Positions 1 through 11,445 of a stretch of 64,000 nucleotides of DNA are shown here, in pieces. A program made the translations under genes and the position numbers. The DNA is taken from contig CM072344.1 of assembly GCA_036874045.1 (NCBI GenBank), forward strand, positions 13,488,501 through 13,552,500, given 5' to 3'. The notes under the pieces are model-generated. The model was not told the origin of the DNA. It worked only from the letters and a program-made list of their open reading frames with translations, and searched no databases. The DNA comes from Cymodocea nodosa. Its lineage: Eukaryota > Streptophyta > Magnoliopsida > Alismatales > Cymodoceaceae. Within the stretch, counting starts at the first letter, position 1, and each line of letters starts with the position of its first letter.

Positions 1-526
1 TAATGATTTTTCTATTGGAGCAACCATGTCCTCGTTCTCTTTTAAAGAAAGATTAACTACACCCTTAAGGATTTTGTTTAAGTCTGTTTTAAAAAATTTT
101 CAGTATGCCTCTATATTGAATAATCCTATGTAAGTGTTCTTACTAATCATTTAGTGTTAGGAGAACGAATCCATATACTAAACTCTTAACATATAGTAAA
201 TTGCAGAAAATTAATTACATACTAGTCTAAAGCTTTGCTCTAAATAAATAATTTTTGACAAATGAAGTTGAATTAGTTGATTCTCCTTCCAATTCCCTCA
301 ACAAGTTTTTTCATCTTTCCTCAATTGCTGGTAACCAGTAAATAACATTTTGTTCTTGTATTTATAATGCACGTCCATAATGCAGATGAATGTCATTGCA
401 AGAACGTGTCTTATAACGTACAGTGTAGTTCCTATTTTTATAGATACGTGTTCCACTTCTAATTTTTAAATTTTAGTAACTGCTAGACCCATCAAGTCTA
501 GTTTGTGGAGAAAAGAATAACTATTC

Positions 527-770
527 AGCTAACTCCACAGACTAACTTCGTTAAGTTACAATTAACTCAACGGAGTGACCTCGGTTACTGTTCCTAACTA
601 ACCTCATTGAGTTACAACTAACTCAACGAATTAGCTTTAGACTTCTGTTTGCTAACTCCATAAACTAACTTCATTGAGTTACAAATAACTCAACGGAATG
701 ACCGTATATTCTATTATTGACTTCGTAGAGTTAAGGTTAACTCCACGAACTAACTTCGTTGAGTTAACAC
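527..770. repeat. Cluster of AACTCAACG / CGTTGAGTT inverted motifs
   Basis: Alternating copies of a roughly 9-10 base motif and its reverse complement (for example ACTTCGTTGAGTT and AACTCAACGAA), spaced about 20-40 bases, with small variants (TCCACGAAC, CATTGAGTT). Neighbouring copies could pair into short hairpins. The same motif recurs in clusters near 3.8, 4.9, 5.4, 6.9, 23.7-24.7, 34.7, 35.8, 36.9, 40.4, 42.1 and 43.9 kb. Confidence 0.75.
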
Positions 771-1138
771 TTAGCAAATCTTCTTAAGAAACCTACTTCT
801 CATATTGACTTATATATTTCTTTTCCTGCATATTATAAACTTAAATACATAGAATTAATGCAATGTTCAATTTCAAATTCATTAATTACGAACATTATAT
901 GTATATTTTAACTCACAGTTCATTTCCTATTATGTAAAAAATAGAATTTCTTCCAACTGTAAACATATTCAAGTGTTTCTTAAATAGTCGTGCCTTTAAA
1001 TACATCTTCATTCAATTTCTTTTAGAACAGTTTTGTAATGTTTCAAACAAAAATATATATATTAGAATTTCAATACAGCTTTAAATCATTCATTCACATT
1101 CATAAAATTTCAAAAAGCATATTGATTCTCAAATAGTG

Positions 1139-1162
1139 TATATATATATATATATATATATA
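1139..1162. repeat. (TA)12 microsatellite
   Basis: An uninterrupted TA dinucleotide run, a simple sequence repeat in the non-coding part of a retroelement remnant. Confidence 0.95.
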
Positions 1163-1220
1163 GTGTGTTGAAATTACATTTAATTTGATATATTTCAGTA
1201 CAAGTAGATGAATAATACAT

Positions 1221-3385
1221 TTAATCTCTATTCTTTAGTTCATCTACTTCCTTTTGAAGTTTTTCTAATTGTTGCTCTAATTGATTGATACATTCTAAAG
1301 CTAATGAAGATTCTCCAATAGGTTCTGTAATCCTAGCAGCAACATCAGTAGCATAACTTCTATACTCCATTGAAATGGCCTTGGAATTCATCCTTTTTGA
1401 TGTCCATTTCGTGAAGTCAATGTCTTCAATCATTAGTACTGATATCAAGTCCCCAAAGAATAATTTCTTCTTTGCCATTCTGATCTTTGATAGGATAACT
1501 TGGCACCAGTTCACATGAACTTTATTTATAACGGCATACATGGCCCATTTGACAAACTAACTCAATTCTACATCATGGTCAAGCATTTGATAGATAGTTT
1601 TAATTAAAATGTTTGCCACCATTTGTGCTTTCCCTTTCAAATGCTTCATTCTATTAAGAATTGGCACACTAGGATTGATGGCTAAACATGCTTTGATTTC
1701 TTATTCTGTCCATTCCACAACAGCTGTATTTTCCAGAATTTTTGCTCTTTCATTTCTAAATCCAAATAAATTGTAGAGAAGCTTGGGTGTTATCTATATC
1801 TTAACTTGCTCCACATTTGAAATTAATATTCCATCTTCTTCCGTCAGATTAGCATAAAAACTAGACATTAGCTTTTCATACAGTGCATGCCCTTTTGTCT
1901 ATGGAATAAATTCCAGTTGGCCTTGGAATTCAAATAATTCATAGATATCTTCCATTCTAATCCAGTTTATTGGCCTATTGTAAATAATGTCGTACCTCTT
2001 TATTTACTGATATTTATTGTATGCTTCCTGACTCTAGAAATGAACTACATTTAGAATTGTTGCTTTAGTCGAGTCAAGAATTTGAATTTATTGCTCTTCA
2101 AGGGTTTGTTCTTGAATTTCTTCTTTAGAATGCTGATGTTGTGGTTGTTGAAAATACTTCGAAGATTCCTGCATTTCAGTTCTTACTTGTGGTGGAGAGC
2201 CTACAGAACTTTCCACACTCTTATTTAGTAACTTTTCTATAAATTACTGAAGAGTTTCACTCTCTTCAATGGAATCTATCGAATTATTTTCTTCTTGTTT
2301 TGTGCTTTCTTGTTTAGCTTCTTCTCTTTCTTCTTCTTTCTCCTCTTCTCCAACCTCCATTATTATTGTTCTCTCTAATTCAGTTGCTGATTGGGAAGGA
2401 GTCTTGGGCACAGTGGATTCTACCCTACTTTCTTTTTCAGTTTCTTCAAGCCACAACTCATTTTCAGATTGTTTTTCTTCTCCTCTCTATTGCTGCTCTT
2501 GATCTTCTTCCTCTTTTGATAATAAATCTACAAAAATAAGCTCTTTATGCCTTATTGTAAATACTACAGGCTTGGATTTTATTTCTTGAGCCTCAAGTAT
2601 AATTTCTTTTCCTTTTCTTCTTCTAATTAACTGTGTCTATTCTTCTTCCTCATCATCTGATATTAAATCCACAAAACTAGGCTCTTGAGGCCCTCGAGCC
2701 ATAAGTACTAGCTCTTCTTCTTTGATATTCACTAGTCTCGAAGGACTAGCCTCAGATGCTCTTGCAACAGGTGCTCCAACTACTTCCTAATATTGTTCTA
2801 ATTTGATTTTATATTTTGCTCTTACTTTCTCTTGGATCCTTCTCTTCTGGATTCTGTCAAATAGAATGAGTGCTTTAACTCATGCTAGGGCTTCATCAGC
2901 ACCTTGACTTTCTAGAGTTTCACTAACTCTTTTAATTCTTTTTCCTCCTCTTTAGATCTTGAACCTACCATTAAAACTTTATCTCCTTTTTGTGGTTGAT
3001 ATGAAAGTCTCGATTGCTATTCTGCTGCTACAGACACTTTAGTTTGTTCTTCTTCTTGTTGAATAGCTATTTTGGCCACTATCGTTCTTACAAACCATAG
3101 TCTTGACTTTTGTCTGATGAGCTTTAGGGTAACTTCGTTATTAGGTTTGATTCTTCTCTCCTTATTAACAGTTGTCTCTATTGCTACTCGTATTCTCGTT
3201 TCCATTATCTCTAGTATCCTGACATTCAAATCTATAAGCCTCTTTGTAAAATGAAAAATGTTTGCCTCTAGTTGTTCTAGCTCTTTCTCTCTAATGGTAT
3301 TCTGGATTTTCTGCCATGAATGTCACTCTTCTGATTCTCTAAGGAATCTTGTAGTGTCAATCGAATCTCATAAGTTTTTCGCCAT
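1221..3385 (-). pseudogene. Degenerate third ORF of a retroelement (putative plant transposon protein family)
   Basis: Minus-strand remnant beginning at an ATG at 3385 and running to the stop at 1221, broken by many TAA/TAG codons and one net frameshift between about 3017 and 2456. The middle is very acidic and Ser/Glu-rich (2244-2456). The last third, about 2040-1221, has a block with FELFEFQG-like, FYANL and NW motifs followed by LFFGD, then a short coiled coil ending ELKNRD. The same order is seen in the plus-strand ORF at 21046-23313, so the two are homologous. The family resembles the domain annotated in plants as 'putative plant transposon protein'; its function is unknown. It is split from its upstream flank by solo LTR A. 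Most stops fall where Gln codons would fit, consistent with C-to-T decay. Confidence 0.7.
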
Positions 3386-3491
3386 CTTCTCTTTTGTGAT
3401 GTTACGAAACAGAACATAATGGCCATGATATTTGTTGTTCTAAGTACTAAATGATTTTTGCAGATAATGTCCCCAAAATCCTAAGTTTTAG

Positions 3492-3500
3492 TTTAAATAA
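3492..3500 (-). promoter_or_regulatory. Candidate internal TATA box for the third ORF
   Basis: TTATTTAAA on the minus strand, 107 bases upstream of the ATG at 3385, followed by an ACTTAGG motif. A matching TATTTAAA plus ACTTAGG stands about 90 bases upstream of the homologous ORF at 21046. Conservation in two elements suggests an internal promoter; this is inference. Confidence 0.4.
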
Positions 3501-3519
3501 ACCCTAAGTTTTTGGTGGG

Positions 3520-5375
3520 TGTTCGTGTTTTCCCAGCACTACACTAGAAAAACTTGGATTTGTTACTTCTATTTTTTACTTAGTTAATTTATCTTTATGC
3601 CTATTCTTTATTTTAGAAGTAAACAAACAACCTTTAATACAATTTAGATATTCATTCTAATTTGTACTTTAACTGCAAGTGCACAGTGTCTATTGTATCA
3701 GTGTGCAAGTAAAGGTCGATCCCACAGGGAATTGCTGACGAATTTAAGAAATGTTTGATTGTGAACAATTCAAATTTATATTCAATAAGCACTCCGTTAA
3801 GTTACAGTTAACTCAACAGACTAAGTTCGTTGAGTTATGGCTAACTCAACGGACTATCCTCGTGGACTTAAGTTAACTCCATGAGTTTGTCTCTTCTTTA
3901 TAATACTGCTATTTACAGAGGAATTCGGCCAACCATTGGGCGATTTCACAAATTGTAAATAACATCAATTAAGCTTTTTAATGCTAGTTAACATTGGATT
4001 TATCATTATGCAATACTTAGATTCAGATGATTCAAACAGTAACCATTAAAATCTTTAAGTTATTTTGTACGAACTAATTTCAATAAACTGTAAAATTAAA
4101 ACTAACATACAACAATCATAAAACTGATACAGATAACATTAATCATGATACAACACAAACAATACAACACTCAAATACAACATACAAACAAAGATAAATT
4201 GTTTTTGGTATTTTTGTTTTGATGTGAACATGGAAATGGGCAAATTTAAAGTAATTTCACTTGAAAGTAAATACTTCCGACACTACTTGCAACGCGATTA
4301 CACCACTGAAAATTGAACCACTTACAATTCTGTCTCCTCTCCCTATAGAATCGCAAGTCCAGAATTGCAAGATGATCTCCTCTTCAACATACAGGCATCA
4401 ACCCAAAGCCAAGGCTAAAAGCTTTACGATCTCCTGAAATATGAGTTGGTGCTTGGTGAAAATGTCTTCCCTTCCCGCGACGCGATCACTCCTCATAGTG
4501 GTTGTCAAGCACTGTGTTTAGCTTATAATCGACCCGACATCAGGCAAGTATCCTCACAGACCTCTGATGATTGGTGATTATGGTGTTGATAACGATGGTT
4601 GGTGTGATACTTTGGAGAATCGCCGATACTGTCTACAGAAAGCTCGGTGCTCCTCCTTTGTATACACTGGTCGTCCATCGATCACACTCTTTCTTTCTTT
4701 CTTCTTTTCTTTTATATTTCTTCAGTGGTAACTGCTTCTACTTGAATGATCGATTGGATTTCCTTCCTTTAAATCAACGGCGATGATTTCTTTCTCCCTA
4801 TGCGATTGAATTCCTGCGTGATACGTGCAAACGTGGTTTTTCCTTCCAACTATCTGTTCCTGCAACCGCTACAGTGGCATATTAGAAAATATATAGTCCG
4901 TGGAGTTACAGATAACTCAACGGACTTCCTTCATTGATTTAACTACAAAACACGTGCAAAAATAACAACTTAAGTTTATAACGCTAACCTAACGCGTTGC
5001 CTTAGTGTATTTCCATGTAACTCAACATGTGTAGTTATACTAACTTAACGAGTTATAACGTAAGTAAATCTACCAGCTCTCAATACGTGTCAGCAGCAGT
5101 TTAAACATAAAATAACATTTCGGAGAATTACAGGTATAACTATCCGATGCTTAGATGCATTTTTGGATACTTAAGAATTTCACAGCCTGCAATTTACCGA
5201 TAGTTCATAAATGTACTAAATTAACATTAATTCCCCAAAATTAAGCAGATTCTTCAATTAAAGCATATAATAGTGCAATTATAACATAATGGCTTAATTC
5301 TCATATGATAAGCTAAATATTATGCAATTAACCATCATTTAACCATTAATAATATGCACTTTTTCATTCTAAACA
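3520..5375. mobile_element. Solo LTR 'A' (about 2-kb family), TSD GTGGG
   Basis: A 1856-bp segment beginning TGTTCGTG and ending CTAAACA, flanked by the perfect 5-bp duplication GTGGG (3515-3519 and 5376-5380). TG...CA ends, a 5-bp target duplication and no internal region identify a solo LTR. Related copies are B, C, D, E and F between 34 and 44 kb; A is in the opposite orientation to C, D and E. Shared landmarks are a block about 3675-3740 (GTGCACAGTGTC...GATCCCACAGG), a block about 4290-4530 with CTCCTCTCCCTATAGAATC and GCGATCACTCCTC, and a tail about 5270-5375. It contains motif clusters at 3795-3880 and 4900-5060. It sits in the minus-strand element whose ORF lies at 1221-3385. Small ORFs inside it are not conserved between copies. 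Confidence 0.92.
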
Positions 5376-5380
5376 GTGGG

Positions 5381-6140
5381 TAATCGGATCATTTCCTGCA
5401 CAACCTTCCACTACTCCCACTTACCTCTCCGTGAAGTTAATTCTAACTCCACAGACTAAGTTTGTGGAGTTACCTTTAATACTCCATTGAGTTAACTTGA
5501 GTTATAGTTAACTCAACAGAGTAAGTTTGTTGAGTTAAATTAACTCAACACAACGAACCTCTTGTAAAGTCATAACTAATAAAAATAATGCTAATATAAT
5601 ATATTTTTATTTGGTCAAAATCGAAGAATCTCTAATCTGACCGACTCTTGATTTTTCTCTTTTTCTTAATATTGGTCAAACCAGTGTTTTCCTTAGTTGA
5701 ACTGAAAAAATTTCTTAGGCACTTGGTTAAATTGATACTATGTTTCGGTTGAACCAACAATTATACTTAATATATAATTTTTTTCTTTTAACTTCGGACA
5801 TACCATGGATCCTTTCAAAGCTACCAAATTTTTTTTTTCTTTTTATACTTATAATAAGTTTTTTCTTTGCTTTAGTAAAATTGTTGGTTTCTCTCGGTTT
5901 TACCAAACAAATTAAAAGTTTAGATAATCTATCTCGGTTAGATAGAAGACTTTCCTCGGTTAAATCGTTAAAATAATAATAATATATATATAATATATAT
6001 TTTTAAATAAAATTTTTTATAGTTATTTATATCTACTTAATATGACTTGAGTAGTCCTATACTCTTACTTCTTCTATCATTTCAAAAGAACTTTTTGGAA
6101 ATTTCAGAATAGGTCTAAGTCTTTTGATAAGAAAGGTTTA
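5381..6140. other. AT-rich retroelement-derived spacer
   Basis: Continues the element interrupted by LTR A. It has an AACTCAACG motif cluster at about 5430-5560 and then low-complexity T-rich and A-rich sequence. A small Phe/Leu-rich open frame at 5740-5976 has no coding character. No gene seen. Confidence 0.4.
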
Positions 6141-7100
6141 TACTTAAGAGGGGGGGTGAATTAAGTATATTGTAATTTGCTTTATATTTGGTCCCTTTTT
6201 AAATCTAGGTAATGCAAAAATAAAACTAAGATTAAAACACATAGACAATTTATAGTAGTTCCCCTCAACCAAGGTACATCTACTCCTTGAATACCTACTC
6301 AAGAATTCACTATCCTCAGGAGTTTTTGGTTCACTCAAAACCTCATGTCTCCAGCTTTACTTAAAGCTAAATCAACTATAACAAGGCACCAATCAATCAT
6401 TAAGTTCTCCTTCTAACTGTACAAACCCTCGCACAGTTCCTGTGCCAACTATACCAGCCTACGTACAGTTATCTACACAACTTTACGTGCTCCCGTAAAG
6501 TTCCACCGAAACTCTTCTGAAAGAACACCTTTTTGAGTTTCTTCTATGACATCTCTTGTAGATAGGTTCTCTTTTTTAATTAAACAATGTAATGCAAAGA
6601 AGAATTAATCATGAAAGCATAAACATAATACAATTTTCCTCTTATAGATATGGCAACTCTTAAATCTTCTGGTAATTGCTTTGTTGCCTTGGAGTTCCTT
6701 CTGATGACTTTCAACTTTCCTTCTTCATGTATCTTCAAGTCTTCTCAGAATTTTCTCTCTAGAGTATTTGCTAAAAGGGAACTCACCTACAAACATCGAT
6801 TTTAATCAATTTATATTTCATTGAGAAAATATAAATGTTTGCATATGATCTTGCAACACGTTTTTTCTCTTCCAGATTTTTTGCAACCACTTACTACATG
6901 ATCGTTAAGACATATCTGGTTCATGGAGTTAGCAAAACTCAACAGACTTACTTCATGAACTTAACCGTAACTCAACAGACCTACTTCGTGGAGTTAACTT
7001 TACTCAATAGACCTACTTCGTAGACTTAACTGTAACTCAACGAACTTATTTCGTGGAGTTAACTTTTTCGAACCACGATCTTTAATCTTGACTTTGTCAA
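6141..7100. mobile_element. LTR-like segment of an unclassified retroelement
   Basis: Begins with TTAAGAGGGGGGGTGAATTA, a G-run sequence commonly seen in plant LTRs, followed by sequence typical of LTR bodies (CTCCTTGAATACC, CTGTACAAACCCTC) and ending with a motif cluster (6915-7065) of CTCAACAGAC and TTCGTGGAGTTAAC copies. Edges and target duplications were not found, so LTR status is inferred. It may belong to the gypsy element at 7819-8950, whose 3' LTR would lie on this side. Confidence 0.4.
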
Positions 7101-7818
7101 ATCGATTTTTGATTACCATCTGTAAATATTTTGACTGAGTCTTTTGTAATATGGTGAAACATGTGTATGTTTACATGTGTGCCATGTGTCATCTACAAAA
7201 CAAATAATATTGCATCAAAACTTTGATTAAATAAAACTATAATAATTAAATACATTCATCAAAGTCCTAATATTATGACCCTTCATAGAGTTATGCTCAT
7301 AACTTTAGAAACTTATGTAAAGCAGAATATTACGAACATTTGTAAATTTATCTCCTTAACTTTACGGACTCTTACAGGCTGACACATGTAAAATATAATT
7401 CTATATCTTTTTATAAACTACCTATACTACACTTATAACTTTACGAACCGCCTTAGGAAATAACCTTACAAAGGTCTGTCAAGTTAACGTAATAACGTTA
7501 CGGATTCTATATATCATAAGTTTACGAAAGTCTATAACGTTAAAGTCATATCTTTATGAACTTAAGACTTAACTTATATAACTCCATAACTTTACAGCTG
7601 TTCATCAATTTATCATCTTAACTATACGAGTTGCCATAAAATTATATACTTAAATAAAATTTAGAGTTTTAAACCAGAGTTATAAGTCAAATAAATTTAT
7701 GATTATACTTAAACATTATGGACTTGATATTATTTATGAAATTCATCACTTTGCATACTTAAAAATCATTTTGTCACTCATCAAAATATATCAATATTAA
7801 TGAATAAGAACATTGTCC
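7101..7818. other. AT-rich spacer, no gene seen
   Basis: No ORF or recognisable domain. It contains loosely repeated phrases such as AACTTTACGRA and TTACGAACCT and probably belongs to the 3' non-coding part of the minus-strand gypsy element next to it. Confidence 0.35.
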
Positions 7819-8950
7819 CTAACATCTTTGTCCATTCACTTTAAATATATTTTGATTTTTAGGATTTTCAATTTCAATAACTCCATAGGAATAAATGTTT
7901 CGAATTATGTAAGGTCTTGCCCATCTATATCTTAATTTTCCTAAATGGTTATGAAGTCTTGTCATGTAAAGATATACTTCTTGTCCTATTTCAAAAGTTT
8001 TTAGAATAATTTTCTTGTTATGCCATAACTTCTTCTCTTTTCCTATTACAGTTTTCAAATAAGTTTCATTCCTAAATTCTTCTAATTCAATTAATTGTAT
8101 CTTTCTATTTTTAGTAGCTTGATTTAAATTAATGTTTAGAGTTTTTAATGCCCAATAAGCTTTATGTTTAATTTCAACTGATAAATGACAACTTTTCCCA
8201 TATATTATCCTAAAATGTGACATACCGAGACTTGTTTTATAAGCCTAAAGTGCATCTATTAATCTATTAGCTCAATCTTTTCTAATAGGATTTACTACTT
8301 TTTCTAAGATTAACTTAATTTGTTTATTTGCACTTTCTACTTGTCCACTTATTTGTAGATGATATGTGTTGCAATTTTATAATTTACTCCATATTTCTTT
8401 ATTAAGGTTTCAAAACTTCTATTACAGAAATGAATTCCTCTATCATTAGTAATAACTTTAGGTATTTCAAATCTAACAATTATATTAGTTCTTATAAAAT
8501 GTATTACCACTTTGTTGTCATTAGTTTTTGTAAAAATAGATTCTATCTAGTTAGATACATAATCCACCCCCAACAATATGTAATTAGACTAATTAGACAT
8601 AGCAAATCAACTCATAAAATTTATTCCCTATACATCAAAGATTTTAACCTCAATAATAGAATTCAGAGGTATCATATTTTTCTTTGATATTTTTCTTAGT
8701 TGTTGACATCTCAAACAACTTAAACATTATTTGTGAGCATTTTTAAATAATGTTGGCTAATAGAATCTACATTGTAGAATTTTGACAGTAGTTTTCTCTG
8801 AACCAAAATATCCTATACATGTTTGGTCATGACAGAAAGATAATATACTCTGATATTTAATTTTTGGAATATATCTCCTTATGATTAAATCAGAATATTT
8901 TTTAAATAAATATAACTATTCTTAATAGTAATTTTTCACTCTTGCAGAAT
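7819..8950 (-). pseudogene. Ty3/gypsy (Athila/Tat-like) integrase remnant
   Basis: Minus-strand remnant of a gypsy pol gene. The open part (8223-7819, 134 codons) reads as the integrase C-terminal region: the YGKSCHL and EIKHKAYWALK motifs, then WHNK and the chromo-proximal GKLRYRWARPY stretch, ending VNGQR. This order is typical of Athila/Tat integrases. Upstream (8950-8224) pieces of the zinc-binding and catalytic core appear in shifted frames: a CLSCLR cluster, DV.GINFM, and a segment matching the second catalytic Asp region (LLMIEEF in place of SDxGxxF). Many stops and frameshifts make it inactive. The integrase would join element cDNA to chromosomal DNA. Reverse transcriptase and LTRs are not recognisable nearby. 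Confidence 0.85.
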
Positions 8951-10121
8951 CAACAAAGGGAATGATGGGTTGGGGAGATCAACCATTAGGAGAAGATGTC
9001 AAGAAAGTTTATTGCATGAGGTTGGGGTGAGGGAAACTACATGCAAAGAAAAAGACATTGAACGAAGTAGTGTGAAATTGAGCCGGGGGGATCTGCACGG
9101 AGGAGAAGCTCTGCAAGAGTTTTTGGCACAAGGAGAGGTTAGGAGTTGCCAAGTGCTTGGATGGAGTTGATCATATGGGGCTCTTCTTTCGCTCTTTTTT
9201 TCTACATTCATCTATTGTGCAATACTTGTACATTTGTTTCGCCATCTACTAACTCTAGCTTTGCACAATAACTGAAGCTAGAGCTAATAACGGCCAAACG
9301 CTACCTCAGTTTACTTACATCAATGTTTTGTTATGATGAAATTAACTTTAAAGAACAAGCAATGGTGTCAAAACTTTTTTATATATGGTACTCGTATTAT
9401 GTAAAATGAAACTCGGAGTTTTGTACTGGTCTCAAAAGCGGATTTCACGGTCGAGATCGTTTTCTTATTAACGTTGATTTTATCATTATAAATAAATAAG
9501 TAAACCATGGAGGAGTGCTTTATCAAACGAAATAATATACACAACAAATGACGTAAGTAATTTTCCACTAAAACATAAACTCAGATTCTAATATAAGCAT
9601 ACATCTGTAGACTACTTTTTATGTTTTGAAAAGATGTTGACTTTTGAATTGAAACTTTTAAATTGTGAGTTGTAAGTTACAACTTTTAGTTATTTTTCAA
9701 TTTTTTGTCAGTTATCAATCACGTAAAAATAACTATAAATTGGAAAATTTTGTAGTTGCATCTTACATTTACAACAACATACAACTCAAAATTTGATTCA
9801 TTTGAAAAATATAAATGGCTTGATTTCCTTTTTGGACTGCTGTTACCGAGTAATCGTTATTTTTATCAACAACAACAAATAGTGCGGTTGATTTCTCTCA
9901 TCCTGTAAAAGACCCATGAACGAGGAAACACGAGGTTCAAATGTGGCAAAGCATTAGCTTATTATGTTGGATAATAACATGGATAATCGTTGTTTTTGGA
10001 ATTTGGAAATAGCATTATTAAATTCTTTTTTCCTTATTTATCTATCATTGTGAATTATGATTATCATATATGGAATTTCTAGTAAATATCACACACAGGA
10101 AAAACCCCCAAACCACCAAGG
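8951..10121. other. Unassigned intergenic DNA with one GC-richer block
   Basis: About 8960-9240 is GC-richer than its surroundings, with short open frames on both strands (plus 8970-9170, minus 8999-9211); neither matches a family I recognise and they overlap each other. The rest, 9240-10121, is AT-rich with no gene seen. The GC-rich block could be an old gene or LINE fragment. Confidence 0.35.
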
Positions 10122-10265
10122 TTTCCAATAGATTGGTGTGAAGGTAGTAAACAGGTCAAGAAAAATGTTTGCCAATGCATTTTGCTTTCCAATAGATTGG
10201 TGTGAAGGTAGTAAACAGGTCAAGAAAAATGTTTGCCAATGCATTTTGCTTTCCAATAGATTGGT
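10122..10265. repeat. 64-bp tandem duplication (2.25 copies)
   Basis: Unit beginning TTTCCAATAGATTGGTGTGA occurs at 10122-10185 and 10186-10249 with no differences I can see, plus a 16-base partial third copy. Copies this alike imply a recent duplication. It lies about 1.2 kb downstream of the patatin-like gene. Confidence 0.95.
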
Positions 10266-11445
10266 TTCCAAATTTTGATGAAGATGCAGAATCATCCACC
10301 TCAACTTCACCTGCAGACAAGGTCCAAACTTGCAGATTATTCTTTTAGAATTGATGAATCTTTATGTCGTCCCATCAATCAAAACTTGCACAAACACCGA
10401 CGTGCCTTAGCAGAAGGGGAAGTCAACCCTTTGCCGATATAGAATGGTCACTTCAGGTAAAGCAAAACAAAAAATAAGAAATGGGTCCTGAAGAAGTTTA
10501 TGATAATATACAACTGAATGCAGCTGTCCTACCGAAGGAGGCACCTCATTTTTATGTGGGCTAACACAGGAATAAAGAAATGCACAACATGCCAAGAAAC
10601 AGATGCTAATTCAGGTGAAGAATCTTCAGGATTGTAGATTTCACTGAATAGTGACGGACAACCGATCACCAAAACCGTGTCTTCTCTAATAATAAATTCC
10701 AGGCAGATTGGGTTAACAAGACTTTGAGGCCAGAAAGAAGGAAATGAAACCGAAAGTATGAGCAAAGATGGTAACTCTGGCTTGAAGCGTAGTTTAGTTT
10801 TGGAAAAAATGGTTGGCATGGCGTTGTCATAATAAGAAAGAGACCTGGTTGAATGCACCCTAACAACCAAAAACAAGATTGTTATTATTCTAAGAAAAGA
10901 GAAAACAAAACTCTCGTGATGATCATCGTTTACTTTCTGCAAATTGGCTGCTTGTGGATCGAGGAAATGGCAATGCAATGCGGTGGTGTTTGGCAGTATT
11001 GATTTGGAAAAATAACTTCTTTCATGGCGCATGTAGAGATAACCTAATGAAGTTTTCATGTGTAGAACTCGTAATTAGGATCATATACGTCTATGGTATT
11101 ATTATTTCAGAATGATGAAGAAGAATCGTAGAATAGGGCCCGAAGAAATATGAAAATTATATGGAGATGAATGTTAGGTATCAGTGATCAAAGGATTGAG
11201 GGAAACCGGAAATACGCTGCAAATTGAACATGTTGTACATTAAATATTCACGCATCTATCGTCTTTTATGATTAAGATTGAAGGAACAGGACGGCAGCAA
11301 ACAAGAACGTATCAATCATGAATTGGGTGATGTGTTACAACACTTGTCATCACTACTACGGCATTACCATATCCCTACAAGACATGTACTGGTGCACAAA
11401 TAAGCACAGAAGGGGATAATGAGTACGTACTGTGGTGAGAAGCCC
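10266..11445 (-). other. Downstream flank of the patatin-like gene, with an unassigned 176-codon ORF
   Basis: Moderate base composition, unlike the AT-rich transposon tracts. The longest frame is minus 11059-10529 (176 aa), hydrophobic in its middle, and overlaps two other open frames. I recognise no domain in it. It may be 3' untranslated sequence, an old gene fragment or chance; coding status is doubtful. Nothing else seen. Confidence 0.3.

Larger units (their letters stand above)
1..1220 (-). other. Downstream non-coding part of a minus-strand retroelement
   Basis: AT-rich sequence with no gene. It lies just downstream (minus strand) of the third-ORF remnant at 1221-3385, so it is probably the 3' untranslated part and perhaps the start of the 3' LTR of that element. 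No clear TG...CA LTR edge or polypurine tract was found. It holds a cluster of the AACTCAACG/CGTTGAGTT motif (about 530-770) and a TA microsatellite near 1140. Assignment rests on context only. Confidence 0.4.

Noticed and set aside
2269-2502. Ser-rich plus-strand frame
   Set aside because: Exact antisense of the Glu-rich part of the minus-strand third ORF.
3520-5375. Solo LTRs read as large TIR DNA transposons because of TGTTTAG...CTAAACA ends
   Set aside because: Short TG...CA inverted ends and 5-bp target duplications are the LTR hallmark; no transposase or long inverted repeats.
10529-11059. 176-codon minus-strand ORF taken as a gene
   Set aside because: No recognised domain, overlaps other frames and has no splice or start support; left as unassigned.
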